A DNA stretch of 12,127 nucleotides from NCBI GenBank assembly GCA_017849335.1, contig JAFIHP010000062.1:1-12127 (forward strand), written 5' to 3'. The stretch comes from Actinomycetales bacterium (GTDB lineage Bacteria; Actinomycetota; Actinomycetes; S36-B12). Position 1 is the stretch's first letter. Every line of letters starts with the position of its first letter. Below are positions 1 to 6,244 of this stretch, piece after piece. The notes beneath the pieces were generated by a model, which was given only the letters and a program-made list of their open reading frames with translations, was not told the DNA's origin and did not search any database. The position numbers and the translations under genes are program-made.

Positions 1-1545
1 CGCCTGCCGTTTGAGGGAGACGCTTTCGGCGATGTCCCCGGTCGTGTACTCCTTGCGAGGGTCCATCGCCTGCCAGGGCACGAGGACCGCCGCGATCGAC
101 GCGGCGAGGTCCGACCAGGTTGCGGCCTGGACCGTCGGCCGTGCGGCGGTCAGCGCGTCGACGTACGCCTGGCGGCAGGTGGCATCCGCGACGCAGGAGG
201 TGAACAGGCGGCCGCGCCCGGCGTGTCCGAAGGGAAGCGGGTTCGTAGACCAGGTCTGGTCGGTCCCGCTGGGGATCTCGGTGAAACGCCCGCTGCTGTC
301 GCTGTGGAGGTAGTAGTTGTTCGGCCCGCCGCCGCTGTAGCTGTCCCAGTGGCTGGCGATGTGCTCGGCGGCCCAGACGCGCACGATGGCGGCAAGGTCG
401 ATCCGGGGAGACACCGCGGCGAGCCAGCCCGCCGACGCCGTGTCGGCGGCGGCGATCAAGGCCAGCAGGTCGGCCGTGTCCGCGCTGGGTCCGGCCTCGG
501 TCTCGAACAGGTCCAAGGACCCGGGGGAGATGTCGGTTCCGGGCTGCGACGCCTCGTAGACGTGGAGGGTGGACGGGAACCGCGAGGCGGCGAAGTCCTC
601 GTTGACGGTCTCGACGTTGGCGTACAGGCCGTACGCCGCGCCGTTGATCCGCACGAACGCGTAGCCGACGCGTGCCGACGGCACCCCGAGATCGGAGAAC
701 ACCCGCGCGGAGACCGCCTCGGCGATCATCGAGCGGTCCTGGACCATGTTGTTCAGCGTCAGGCCGCGCAGGCCGGACAGCCGCTGGCCGGACACCGAGT
801 GGTTGACCTTCACCTTCAATGCGGCCTTGCCGTCGAGGGTGCGGAAGCTCGTGCTCCCCTTGAGGCGTACGCCAACGGCGAGCGTGACCGGCTCGCCGCC
901 CGACGGGGTGACGGTCATGGTGGCGTCGACGTAGGAGGTGGGCCACGCCGCCAGCGAGGTCAGGCCCGCCGGGCTGATGGCGAAGTCGATCTCGTTCACC
1001 GCCAGCGGGTCGTACAGCCATGCCGGGTCGGCCGGGAGGCTCGCGCCGTCGTCCGGCGTCGGCTGGTTCGCCGCGCCGACGGTCGGCATGGTCCAGGTCC
1101 AGTCGCCGGTCCCGTCCGGCAGTCGTCCGTACGTCAGGGAGGGATCGGCGGCGTTGTCGGGCAACACCACGTCGTCGACGGCCGAAGCCGTCGAGTCGGC
1201 GAGCCGGATGGTGTCGTCACCGCACGAGATGCCGAACGGGAAGCCGCCGATCGCCTTCTCCACGACCAGGTGTGCCCCGGGTGCGAGGCTCGTGCCGGAC
1301 GCGAACAGGTAGCGGTGGGTCGCGTCCGTGCTGCTGAGGACCTTGTCGGTCAGCAGCCAGCCGGACAGGTCCGCGGCCGCGTCGCCGGTGTTGGCGAGCT
1401 CGACCTGGTCCGTGCCTTCGCAGGCGATCTCGTTGAGCACCACGTGGGCCGTGGCTGCGGTGGCGGGCGGAGCGGCGACCAGGGTCGAAGCGATCGCCGC
1501 GATCGTCGCTGCTGTCATGACAAGCCGGATGCTGGTCTTGCGCAT
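1..1545 (-). CDS. Secreted lamin-tail domain / CotH kinase family protein (partial, C-terminus beyond window)
   Basis: 515 codons are open from ATG at 1545 to the window edge, with no stop seen. The start is supported by GGGGAGG 4 nt upstream. Residues 1-33 look like a signal peptide: basic RKTSIR, a hydrophobic stretch, then an Ala-rich cleavage area near 30-33. Residues 34-160 match a lamin-tail domain (VLNEI, VELANTGD, DLSGWLLTD, LAPGAHLVV, TYGRLPDGTGDW, PTVGAANQP). Residues 175 to about 510 match the CotH family: RLKGSTSFR at 227-235, a lysine cluster K240/K244/K246, GLYANVETVNEDF with E312, SHWDSY with D401, NNYYLH, and the IPSGTDQTW block with D429. In CotH kinases the paired late aspartates belong to the active site and the proteins phosphorylate secreted substrates; the usual Trp before this last block is Ser here. 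The protein is probably exported; its substrate is unknown. It is divergent from the Tad operon. The family call is firm; kinase activity is inferred. Confidence 0.9.
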   Translation of the reverse strand, partial: MRKTSIRLVMTAATIAAIASTLVAAPPATAATAHVVLNEIACEGTDQVELANTGDAAADLSGWLLTDKVLSSTDATHRYLFASGTSLAPGAHLVVEKAIGGFPFGISCGDDTIRLADSTASAVDDVVLPDNAADPSLTYGRLPDGTGDWTWTMPTVGAANQPTPDDGASLPADPAWLYDPLAVNEIDFAISPAGLTSLAAWPTSYVDATMTVTPSGGEPVTLAVGVRLKGSTSFRTLDGKAALKVKVNHSVSGQRLSGLRGLTLNNMVQDRSMIAEAVSARVFSDLGVPSARVGYAFVRINGAAYGLYANVETVNEDFAASRFPSTLHVYEASQPGTDISPGSLDLFETEAGPSADTADLLALIAAADTASAGWLAAVSPRIDLAAIVRVWAAEHIASHWDSYSGGGPNNYYLHSDSSGRFTEIPSGTDQTWSTNPLPFGHAGRGRLFTSCVADATCRQAYVDALTAARPTVQAATWSDLAASIAAVLVPWQAMDPRKEYTTGDIAESVSLKRQA

Positions 1546-1549
1546 GGCG

Positions 1550-1556
1550 CCTCCCC
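1550..1556 (-). promoter_or_regulatory. Ribosome binding site of the CotH-family gene
   Basis: GGGGAGG on the minus strand, 4 nt before the ATG at 1545. It selects this ATG over the in-frame ATG at codon 10, which would remove the basic head of the signal peptide. Confidence 0.7.
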
Positions 1557-1572
1557 GACGTGGTGGCGCGCG

Positions 1573-1578
1573 AGCCTA
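1573..1578 (-). promoter_or_regulatory. Possible -10 box for the CotH-family gene
   Basis: TAGGCT on the minus strand fits the actinobacterial TAnnnT pattern and would give a leader of about 20 nt containing the Shine-Dalgarno. No convincing -35 is seen; the expected -35 area runs into one arm of the dyad at 1599-1617. Assignment is by pattern and position only. Confidence 0.3.
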
Positions 1579-1598
1579 GCCGTACCTCTTCGCCGCCC

Positions 1599-1646
1599 TT
1601 GAGGTTGGTGGCGGTTCACGGGGCACGGAACAGCCAGCAACCTCAA
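1599..1646. repeat. Long imperfect inverted repeat (operator or hairpin candidate)
   Basis: The arms 1599-1617 and 1628-1646 are complementary at 17 of 19 positions (mismatches 1608/1637 and 1613/1632) around a 10-nt loop. The outer core TTGAGGTTG / CAACCTCAA is perfect. The dyad lies between divergent cotH and tadA, close to the expected cotH promoter. No T-run follows on either strand, so an intrinsic terminator is unlikely. It could be a repressor operator or a structured RNA element. Confidence 0.6.
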
Positions 1647-1653
1647 CACCGGC

Positions 1654-1720
1654 GGGGTCAGGGGTCGGGGCGCGGGTGGAGTTGTCCACAGGTGGGGCTC
1701 GGGGCGTGGCGTGGGTGGGG
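1654..1720 (+). promoter_or_regulatory. Two G-tract clusters (putative G-quadruplexes) upstream of tadA
   Basis: The first cluster, 1654-1676, has four runs of 3-4 G with loops of 2-3 nt and meets the usual quadruplex rule. The second, 1694-1720, has four runs but one 8-nt loop, so it is borderline. Both are G-rich on the coding strand and end 10 nt before the likely -10 box of tadA. Folding is inferred from pattern, and such motifs are common in high-GC genomes. Confidence 0.45.
1682..1690 (+). promoter_or_regulatory. DnaA-box-like 9-mer
   Basis: TTGTCCACA equals the DnaA box consensus reported for high-GC actinobacteria. It is a single copy lying between the two G-tract clusters, so it is not an origin. 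It may be a dispersed DnaA site affecting the divergent promoters, or chance. Confidence 0.35.
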
Positions 1721-1730
1721 TGGTGCTGCT

Positions 1731-1736
1731 TACCGT
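1731..1736 (+). promoter_or_regulatory. Candidate -10 box of a leaderless Tad operon promoter
   Basis: TACCGT is followed by 6 nt and then the GTG at 1743, the spacing expected when transcription starts on the start codon. No Shine-Dalgarno precedes this GTG, which agrees with a leaderless message. No good -35 is visible. Confidence 0.5.
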
Positions 1737-1742
1737 CCGCGG

Positions 1743-2972
1743 GTGAGCGTGGTGGATGTGTCGGGGGTGGTCGAGCGGCGGGTTCGTGACGCGGTTCGGG
1801 ATCGGGGGATCGATCCGTTGCGGGAGCCGGCGGCGGTGCGGGCGATCGTGGACGACGCGTTGGCGGGGCTGGTCGCGGACTGGGCGGGCGGGTCCGGTGA
1901 CGTGGTGGATCCGGTGGACGTGGCGCAGCGGGCGTTCGACGCGGTGGCGGGTTTCGGTCCGCTGCAACGGCTTTTGGACGATCCGCGGGTCGAGGAGGTC
2001 TGGATCAACGCTCCGGACCGGGTGTTCTGCGCGCGTGACGGTGTCAGTGAGCTGACGTCGATCGTTCTGGATGCGCGGCAGGTGCGGGACCTGGTGGAGC
2101 GGATGCTGCGGGTGTCGGGGCGTCGGCTGGACCTGTCGAGTCCGTTCGTGGATGCGATGCTGCCGGACGGCAGCCGGCTGCACGTGGTGATCCCGGACGT
2201 GACGCGCGAGCACTGGTCGGTGAACATCCGCCGGTTCGTGGTGCGGGCGCGGTCGATCCGGGAGCTGGCGGCGCTCGGGGCGATCACGGTGGAGGCGGCG
2301 GCGTTCCTGGAGGCGGCTGTGGTCAGCGGCCTGAACATCATCGTCGCCGGATCCACCCAGGCCGGGAAGACGACAGTGCTGAACGCGCTGCTCGGCTGCG
2401 TGCCGGCGCACGAGCGCATCGTCGCGTGCGAGGAGGTGTTCGAGGTCCGCCTCGACCACTCGGACTCGGTCAGCCTGCAGACGCGAGACGCCGGCGTCGA
2501 GGGTCGGGGCGCGATCACGTTGCGGCGGCTGGTCCGCGAGGCGTTGCGCATGCGCCCGACTCGACTCGTCGTCGGCGAGGTCCGCGGCGAGGAGTCGCTC
2601 GATTTGCTCGTCGCGATGAACAGCGGGCTGCCCGCCATGGCGACGATCCACGCCAACAGCGCCCGGGAGGCGGTGACGAAGCTGTGCACGCTGCCGCTGC
2701 TCGCCGGTCCCAACATCGCCGCGGCCTTCGTCGTGCCGACCGTGGCCGCGAGCGTCGATGTCGTCGTCCACCTCGCCCTCGGAGCGGACGGTCGGCGCAG
2801 CGTGCGAGAGATCGCTGCCGTCACCGGCCGGGTGGAGGCCGGAGTCATCGCGCTCTCCTCGCTCTACGCCGATGCCGGCAACGGCCTGCAGCGTGCCGAC
2901 GGCTATCCGCCGCACGCGGAGCGGTTCGCGCGCAACGGGTTCGACCTTCCGACGCTCCTGGAGCGGCGATGA
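1743..2972 (+). CDS. tadA: TadA/CpaF family ATPase of the Tad pilus
   Basis: A 409-residue hexameric secretion ATPase of the VirB11/PilT class, expected at the cytoplasmic face to power assembly of Flp-type fibres. The N-terminal domain (about 1-190) holds GFGPLQRLLDDPRVEEVWIN, the usual CpaF region before the ATPase core. Walker A is GSTQAGKTT at 203-211 (K209). CEEVFEV stands where the family usually has an acidic EDT-type box. Walker B is LVVGEVRG ending at 282 (E279), and the His-box ATIHANS has H303. GTG 1743 is chosen because the reading frame upstream has no homology-like residues and because TACCGT lies 6 nt before it. The stop overlaps the tadB ATG (ATGA). Val codon use changes sharply near the Walker A region: mostly GTG before, mostly GTC after. 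Family assignment is very secure; the start is likely. Confidence 0.95.
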   Translation: MSVVDVSGVVERRVRDAVRDRGIDPLREPAAVRAIVDDALAGLVADWAGGSGDVVDPVDVAQRAFDAVAGFGPLQRLLDDPRVEEVWINAPDRVFCARDGVSELTSIVLDARQVRDLVERMLRVSGRRLDLSSPFVDAMLPDGSRLHVVIPDVTREHWSVNIRRFVVRARSIRELAALGAITVEAAAFLEAAVVSGLNIIVAGSTQAGKTTVLNALLGCVPAHERIVACEEVFEVRLDHSDSVSLQTRDAGVEGRGAITLRRLVREALRMRPTRLVVGEVRGEESLDLLVAMNSGLPAMATIHANSAREAVTKLCTLPLLAGPNIAAAFVVPTVAASVDVVVHLALGADGRRSVREIAAVTGRVEAGVIALSSLYADAGNGLQRADGYPPHAERFARNGFDLPTLLERR

Positions 2973-3790
2973 GCCCCGCCGGCGCCGTCGTCGGCGCGCT
3001 CGCCGGCGTGGGCCTGCTGCTCCTCGTGCTGGCGTGGGCGTCGCCCCGGCGCCCGCCCCGTTCGCGCAGCGCTGGCCGCGGCGCCGGGCGGCAGGCCGCC
3101 GTCGCTGTTCTCGGCGGCGTCGTGGCCGCCATGCTCACCCTCGCCGTCACGGCACTGCCCGTCGCGGCACTGCTCGCGGGCGCCGCTGCCGCAGCGCTCC
3201 CGACCGTCGTCCGCCGTCACCGCGCGAGCGTGATGCAGCGCGAGCTGCGCGGGGCCTGGCCGGACGCGGTCGACGGTCTGCTGTCGTCGGTCCGCGCCGG
3301 GATGTCGCTGCCCGAGTCCGTCGCCGCGCTGGGGCTCAGCGGACCGCCGCCGCTGCGAACTACGTTCGCCCGCTTCGCCGACGACCATCGCGTGACGGGA
3401 GCGTTCGACGCGGCGCTCGACCGCCTGCAGGACGACCTCGCCGACCCCGTCGCCGACCGCGTGTGCGCGGCCCTGCGCCTGGCGCGCGAGGTCGGGGGAG
3501 CAGACCTCGGTGCCGTGCTCACGGCGCTCTCGGCGATGCTGCGGGAAGACGGACGCATCCGGCGCGAGGTCCTCGCCCGGCAGAGCTGGACCGTCAGCGC
3601 CGCGCGGCTCGCGGTTGCCGCCCCCTGGCTGACGCTCGCCCTGCTGTGCACCCGGCCGGAAGCGGTGCGCGCCTACTCCACCCCCGCCGGGACCGTGGTC
3701 CTGGCCGTCGCCGCGGCGCTGTCGATCGCGGCCTACGTCGCGATGAAGCGCATCGGCCGACTCCCGGCAGACGAACGGATGGCACCGTGA
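2969..3790 (+). CDS. tadB: TadB-like type II secretion F-domain membrane protein
   Basis: A 273-residue inner-membrane platform protein thought to sit with TadC over the TadA motor. Hydrophobic segments are near 4-24, 42-80 (probably two), 211-228 and 239-257. The cytoplasmic part carries the F-domain pattern, with AWPDAVDGLLSSVRAGMSL at 96-114, DDLADPVADRVCAALRLAREVGG at about 155-177 and an RREVLARQSWTVSAARL block at 198-214 before the C-terminal membrane segments. The ATG overlaps the tadA stop by 3 bases, and its own stop overlaps the next GTG, so translation is probably coupled along tadA-tadB-tadC. TadB is chosen over TadC from its position directly after tadA and its typical length. 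Nothing is broken. Confidence 0.88.
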   Translation: MSPAGAVVGALAGVGLLLLVLAWASPRRPPRSRSAGRGAGRQAAVAVLGGVVAAMLTLAVTALPVAALLAGAAAAALPTVVRRHRASVMQRELRGAWPDAVDGLLSSVRAGMSLPESVAALGLSGPPPLRTTFARFADDHRVTGAFDAALDRLQDDLADPVADRVCAALRLAREVGGADLGAVLTALSAMLREDGRIRREVLARQSWTVSAARLAVAAPWLTLALLCTRPEAVRAYSTPAGTVVLAVAAALSIAAYVAMKRIGRLPADERMAP

Positions 3791-4683
3791 GCCGCGCGGC
3801 GACCGGCGCGCTCCTCGGGCTCGCGTTCGCGGCGGCCGCTCTCCTGCTCGTCCGGTTCGCGGGCGCGTACCGGCGGCCGACGCTCGTCGACCGCATCGGT
3901 CCGTATGTCGGACCCCTGCGCGCGGCGCCCGCCCCGGCGCCGCGCTCGGCTTCGCCGGCGGTACCCGTCGTCGACCTCGGCGCCTGGCTGCGGCGACGCA
4001 GCCGGGACCTGCCGCAGCGGCTCGCCCGCGCCGGCCAGACGGTCGATGTCACCTCCTACCGGCTCGACCAGCTCGCGTGGGCGGGCGTCGGCGGATGCTT
4101 CGGCGCGTTGCTCGGTCTCGTGCTGGCGCTGCGCGGGTCGGCGCCGGCCGGGATCGTGGTCCTGGGAGCGCTCGGAGCGGCCGCCGGTGCCGTGGGCCGC
4201 GACGTCGCCCTGTCCCGGCAGGCACGGCGTCGGCGGGAGGCGATCGAGGCCAGCCTGCCGACGCTGGCCGACCTCGTCGCCCTCGCGGTCACGTCCGGTG
4301 CCGGGCCCGTGTCGGCGCTCGACCGGGCGGCCGCCGCGATGTCCGGCCCGCTCGCCGACGAGGTGCGGGCGTGCGTCGACGACATCCGCAGCGGCACCCC
4401 TGCCGAGCCCGCCCTGCACGCGCTGTCGGCCCGGGTCGATCTCGCTGCCGTGGGACGGCTGGTCGACGCGCTCCTGCTCTCCGTCGAACGCGGGTCCCCG
4501 CTTGCTGACGTCGCCCGTGCGCACGCGGCCGACGTGCGCGCCGACGAGAGGCGACGGTTGCTGGAGCTCGCCGGGCGCAAGGACGTCCTGATGCTCGTGC
4601 CGATCGTGCTGCTGGTCCTCCCGAGCGTCGTGATCGTGGCGGCCTTCCCCGGGATCGCGGCGCTGCGCCTGGTGGTCCCGTGA
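3787..4683 (+). CDS. tadC: TadC-like type II secretion F-domain membrane protein
   Basis: A 298-residue second platform protein. There is a hydrophobic N-terminal segment (6-26), a soluble stretch with DLPQRLARAGQ (74-84), paired membrane segments around 95-138, and the F-domain: SLPTLADLVALAVTSGAGP at 156-174, GTPAEPALHALSARVDL at 203-219, LVDALLLSVERGSPLADV at 225-242 and RADERRRLLELAGRKDVLMLVP at 251-272. A long C-terminal hydrophobic segment (267-290) follows. The GTG start overlaps the tadB stop (GTGA), so coupling is likely. After this gene the chain of overlaps breaks: 48 nt follow before the small pilin candidate, which has its own ribosome site. The reading as TadC rests on domain pattern and order. 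Confidence 0.88.
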   Translation: MSRAATGALLGLAFAAAALLLVRFAGAYRRPTLVDRIGPYVGPLRAAPAPAPRSASPAVPVVDLGAWLRRRSRDLPQRLARAGQTVDVTSYRLDQLAWAGVGGCFGALLGLVLALRGSAPAGIVVLGALGAAAGAVGRDVALSRQARRRREAIEASLPTLADLVALAVTSGAGPVSALDRAAAAMSGPLADEVRACVDDIRSGTPAEPALHALSARVDLAAVGRLVDALLLSVERGSPLADVARAHAADVRADERRRLLELAGRKDVLMLVPIVLLVLPSVVIVAAFPGIAALRLVVP

Positions 4684-4719
4684 TCTCCCCGCCTGCTGTC
4701 GTCCTGTTCCGAACCTGCG

Positions 4720-4726
4720 AAGGAGA
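4720..4726 (+). promoter_or_regulatory. Strong ribosome binding site of the small pilin candidate
   Basis: AAGGAGA, 5 nt before the ATG at 4732. It is the only strong Shine-Dalgarno inside the Tad operon, as expected if this small product is needed in larger amounts than the assembly proteins. Confidence 0.75.
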
Positions 4727-4731
4727 ACCAG

Positions 4732-4908
4732 ATGAGATCGCTGACGTCGAGGCTGCGCGCACGGCTGGCCGCAGACCGTGGCGACGTGCCCGGGTGGGTG
4801 CTGATCGCCGTCATGACGGCCGGCCTCGTGTCGGCGCTGTGGCTCGTCGCGGACGAGCAGCTCACGGCGATCCTCCAGCGCGCGCTCGGCGCGGTGACCC
4901 AGCCCTGA
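4732..4908 (+). CDS. Small Flp-like pilin candidate (58 aa)
   Basis: A 58-residue protein placed where actinobacterial Tad operons carry the Flp pilin, between tadC and the TadE-like genes. It has a basic N-terminus (RSLTSRLRARLAADRG, 2-17), a hydrophobic stretch at about 19-40 and a short amphipathic tail, which is the class III prepilin plan. If G17 is the cleavage site, mature residues read DVPGWVLIAV, so +5 is Trp (W22), not the Glu usually followed by Tyr in Flp proteins, and a Pro is at +3. The strong ribosome site supports a high-copy product. It could be a divergent major pilin or an operon-specific small membrane protein; I recognise the position and shape rather than a certain family match. 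The stop overlaps the possible CTG start of the next gene. Confidence 0.75.
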   Translation: MRSLTSRLRARLAADRGDVPGWVLIAVMTAGLVSALWLVADEQLTAILQRALGAVTQP

Positions 4909-5288
4909 CGCGATCGTCCGGCGAGCGCGGAAGCGCGGTGGTCGACGCGGTCCTCGTGCTGCCGCTGCTCGTGCTCGTCGCCGCGGCCGTCATCCAGGTC
5001 GCCGTCGTCGTGCACGTGCGGGCCGCACTGGTCTCGGCCGCGGCCGAGGGGGCTCGCGCGTCGGCGCTGTCCGGGGCTTCGGCCGGGGCGGCCGAGCGAC
5101 GGGTGCAGTCGCTCGTCGCCGGCACGATCGCGGGAGCGACGGTCCGGGACGTCGACACCCGGATGTCGACCCTCGACGGCCTGCCGGTCGTCGAGGTCCG
5201 CATCGAGGCGACGCTGCCGCTCCTCGGCCTGCTCGGGCCGGCGGTGCTGGAGGTCGACGGCCACGCGCTGCGCGAGGGCTGGTCGTGA
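4905..5288 (+). CDS. TadE-like minor pilin / pseudopilin (start uncertain)
   Basis: About 127 residues. The N-terminus reads ERGSAVVDAVLVLPLLVL and continues as a single hydrophobic helix, then an Ala-rich helix (AALVSAAAEGARASA) and a small extracellular domain ending GHALREGWS. This is the TadE layout, with D at +5 after the Gly of ERG. No ATG, GTG or TTG lies between the pilin stop and the ERG motif. I place the start at CTG 4905, which overlaps the pilin stop (CTGA) and has GGTGA 7 nt upstream. The alternative, GTG 4938, would begin after the ERGSA motif and remove the charged head and putative processing site. The stop overlaps the next GTG. It is probably a membrane-anchored minor subunit involved in fibre initiation or assembly. 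Confidence 0.82.
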   Translation: MTRSSGERGSAVVDAVLVLPLLVLVAAAVIQVAVVVHVRAALVSAAAEGARASALSGASAGAAERRVQSLVAGTIAGATVRDVDTRMSTLDGLPVVEVRIEATLPLLGLLGPAVLEVDGHALREGWS

Positions 5289-5728
5289 GCCGACGCGACG
5301 ACCGTGGATCGGCGGTCCTGGAGTTCCTCGCGGTCGTCGTCGCGCTGCTTGTCCCGATCACGTACGTCGTGACGTGCGTCGCGGCGGTCGAGTCGGCGGC
5401 TTACGCCACCTCCCAGGCCGTCCGCGAGGCCGGACGCGCCTTCGTCACCGCGGGAGGTGCGTCGCAGGGACGAGTCCGTGCCCTCGCCGCCGCCCGGCTC
5501 GCCTTCGTCGACCACGGGCTCGAACTGCCGCCCGGGGCGTTGCGCGTCCAGTGCGTCGACGGGCCGTGCCTGACTCCCGGATCCGCCGTCGTCGTCGCCC
5601 TCGACTGGTCGCTCCCGCTGCCCTGGCTGCCGGCCAGCATCTCGGACGGGGCGCCGGTGGCCGTTCCCGTCCGTGCCACCCACCGGCTACCGGTCGACGA
5701 CTTCCGCGCCGACCCGGACGACTCGTGA
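5285..5728 (+). CDS. TadE/TadF-like minor pilin
   Basis: 147 residues. DRGSAVLEF at 6-14 is a textbook pseudopilin-like start, with Gly at -1 and Glu13 at +5 if cut after G8. A hydrophobic helix follows at 11-34, then a long Ala-rich helix (38-76) and an exported domain with a Cys pair C90/C95 (VQCVDGPC) that could form a disulfide, and LDWSLPLPWLP at 107-116. The GTG start overlaps the previous stop (GTGA) and the stop overlaps the following GTG, so this is one link in a coupled chain. TadE and TadF are hard to separate by sequence, so no symbol is given. Its job is inferred as a minor fibre or assembly subunit outside the membrane. Confidence 0.85.
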   Translation: MSRRDDRGSAVLEFLAVVVALLVPITYVVTCVAAVESAAYATSQAVREAGRAFVTAGGASQGRVRALAAARLAFVDHGLELPPGALRVQCVDGPCLTPGSAVVVALDWSLPLPWLPASISDGAPVAVPVRATHRLPVDDFRADPDDS

Positions 5729-6186
5729 CCGCCATCGCGCCTCGGCGCGCCGGCCCCGACCGCGGCAGCGTGCTTCCCCTGGGGATCGGACTCGCGGCCT
5801 GCTGCGTGCTGGCCGGGGTCGTCAGCGTCGATGTGGGCGCGGCGTTCCTGCAGCGCCAGCAGCTGCTCGCCCTCGCGGACGCGGCAGCCCTGGCCGGCGC
5901 CCAGGCGATCGACCTCGACGCGTACTACGCGCAGGGCGCCTCGGCGGCGACGGCGCTGGACCCGTCGGCCGTGCCCGTGCTCGTCCGGCGGCACCTGCGC
6001 GCCGCACGCGCCGCCGAGGCGGCGCCCGGGCTGGTCGTCGAGCAGCTGGCGAGCGACCGCGACGACGTGCGGGTCGTCCTCAGCGCCCCGCTGCGGCTGC
6101 CCGTCTGGCCCGGCCTCGCGCAGTCGGTGCTCGGCGAACGGGTCGTCGTCGAGTCGCGCGCCCAGCTGGCCTACCGGGCCGGCTGA
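5725..6186 (+). CDS. TadG-like pilus assembly protein (short actinobacterial type)
   Basis: 153 residues. [31 protein letters not shown] at about 12-42, followed by [25 protein letters not shown] at 43-67, is the N-terminal pattern of the putative Flp pilus-assembly TadG domain: one membrane helix, a V/A-D-V-G turn, then a helix rich in ADAAALAGA. The remainder is a small exported domain of about 85 residues, far shorter than proteobacterial TadG and lacking a von Willebrand-like domain. Such short versions are typical of reduced actinobacterial Tad loci, where they are often called TadE-like or Rv3654c-like. The GTG start overlaps the previous stop. It is the last gene of the Tad chain, with prfB starting 58 nt later. 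Confidence 0.85.
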   Translation: MTAIAPRRAGPDRGSVLPLGIGLAACCVLAGVVSVDVGAAFLQRQQLLALADAAALAGAQAIDLDAYYAQGASAATALDPSAVPVLVRRHLRAARAAEAAPGLVVEQLASDRDDVRVVLSAPLRLPVWPGLAQSVLGERVVVESRAQLAYRAG

Positions 6187-6229
6187 CGCCGTTCGCCTGA
6201 GCCCGGCTCGGCGCGGATCCGCGTCGCCG

Positions 6230-6235
6230 TACCCT
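6230..6235 (+). promoter_or_regulatory. Candidate -10 box of prfB
   Basis: TACCCT ends 9 nt before the prfB ATG, placing the expected transcript start at about 6242 and leaving a leader of only a few bases. No Shine-Dalgarno is present, consistent with a nearly leaderless message separate from the Tad operon. Confidence 0.45.
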
Positions 6236-6244
6236 TGGGGCACC

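Noticed and set aside
223..1602. 459-codon open frame on the plus strand opposite the CotH-family gene
   Set aside because: It is low-complexity Arg/Gly/Val-rich and lies antisense to a gene with clear lamin-tail and CotH motifs and a good ribosome site. It is a high-GC shadow frame.
1560..1742. N-terminal extension of TadA by 61 codons from an upstream GTG
   Set aside because: The added residues look like translated intergenic DNA, and the extension would cover the dyad and G-tracts. GTG 1743 has a -10 box at leaderless spacing.
1515..2915. 466-codon minus-strand frame opposite tadA
   Set aside because: It is His/Arg/Pro-rich shadow sequence antisense to a gene with full Walker motifs.
4056..5264. 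402-codon minus-strand frame across tadC and tadE
   Set aside because: It is Ser/Arg-rich shadow sequence crossing several well-supported genes on the other strand.
6212..6223. 12-bp perfect palindrome CGCGGATCCGCG upstream of prfB
   Set aside because: About three 12-bp palindromes are expected by chance in 12 kb, more at high GC, so position alone does not support an operator.
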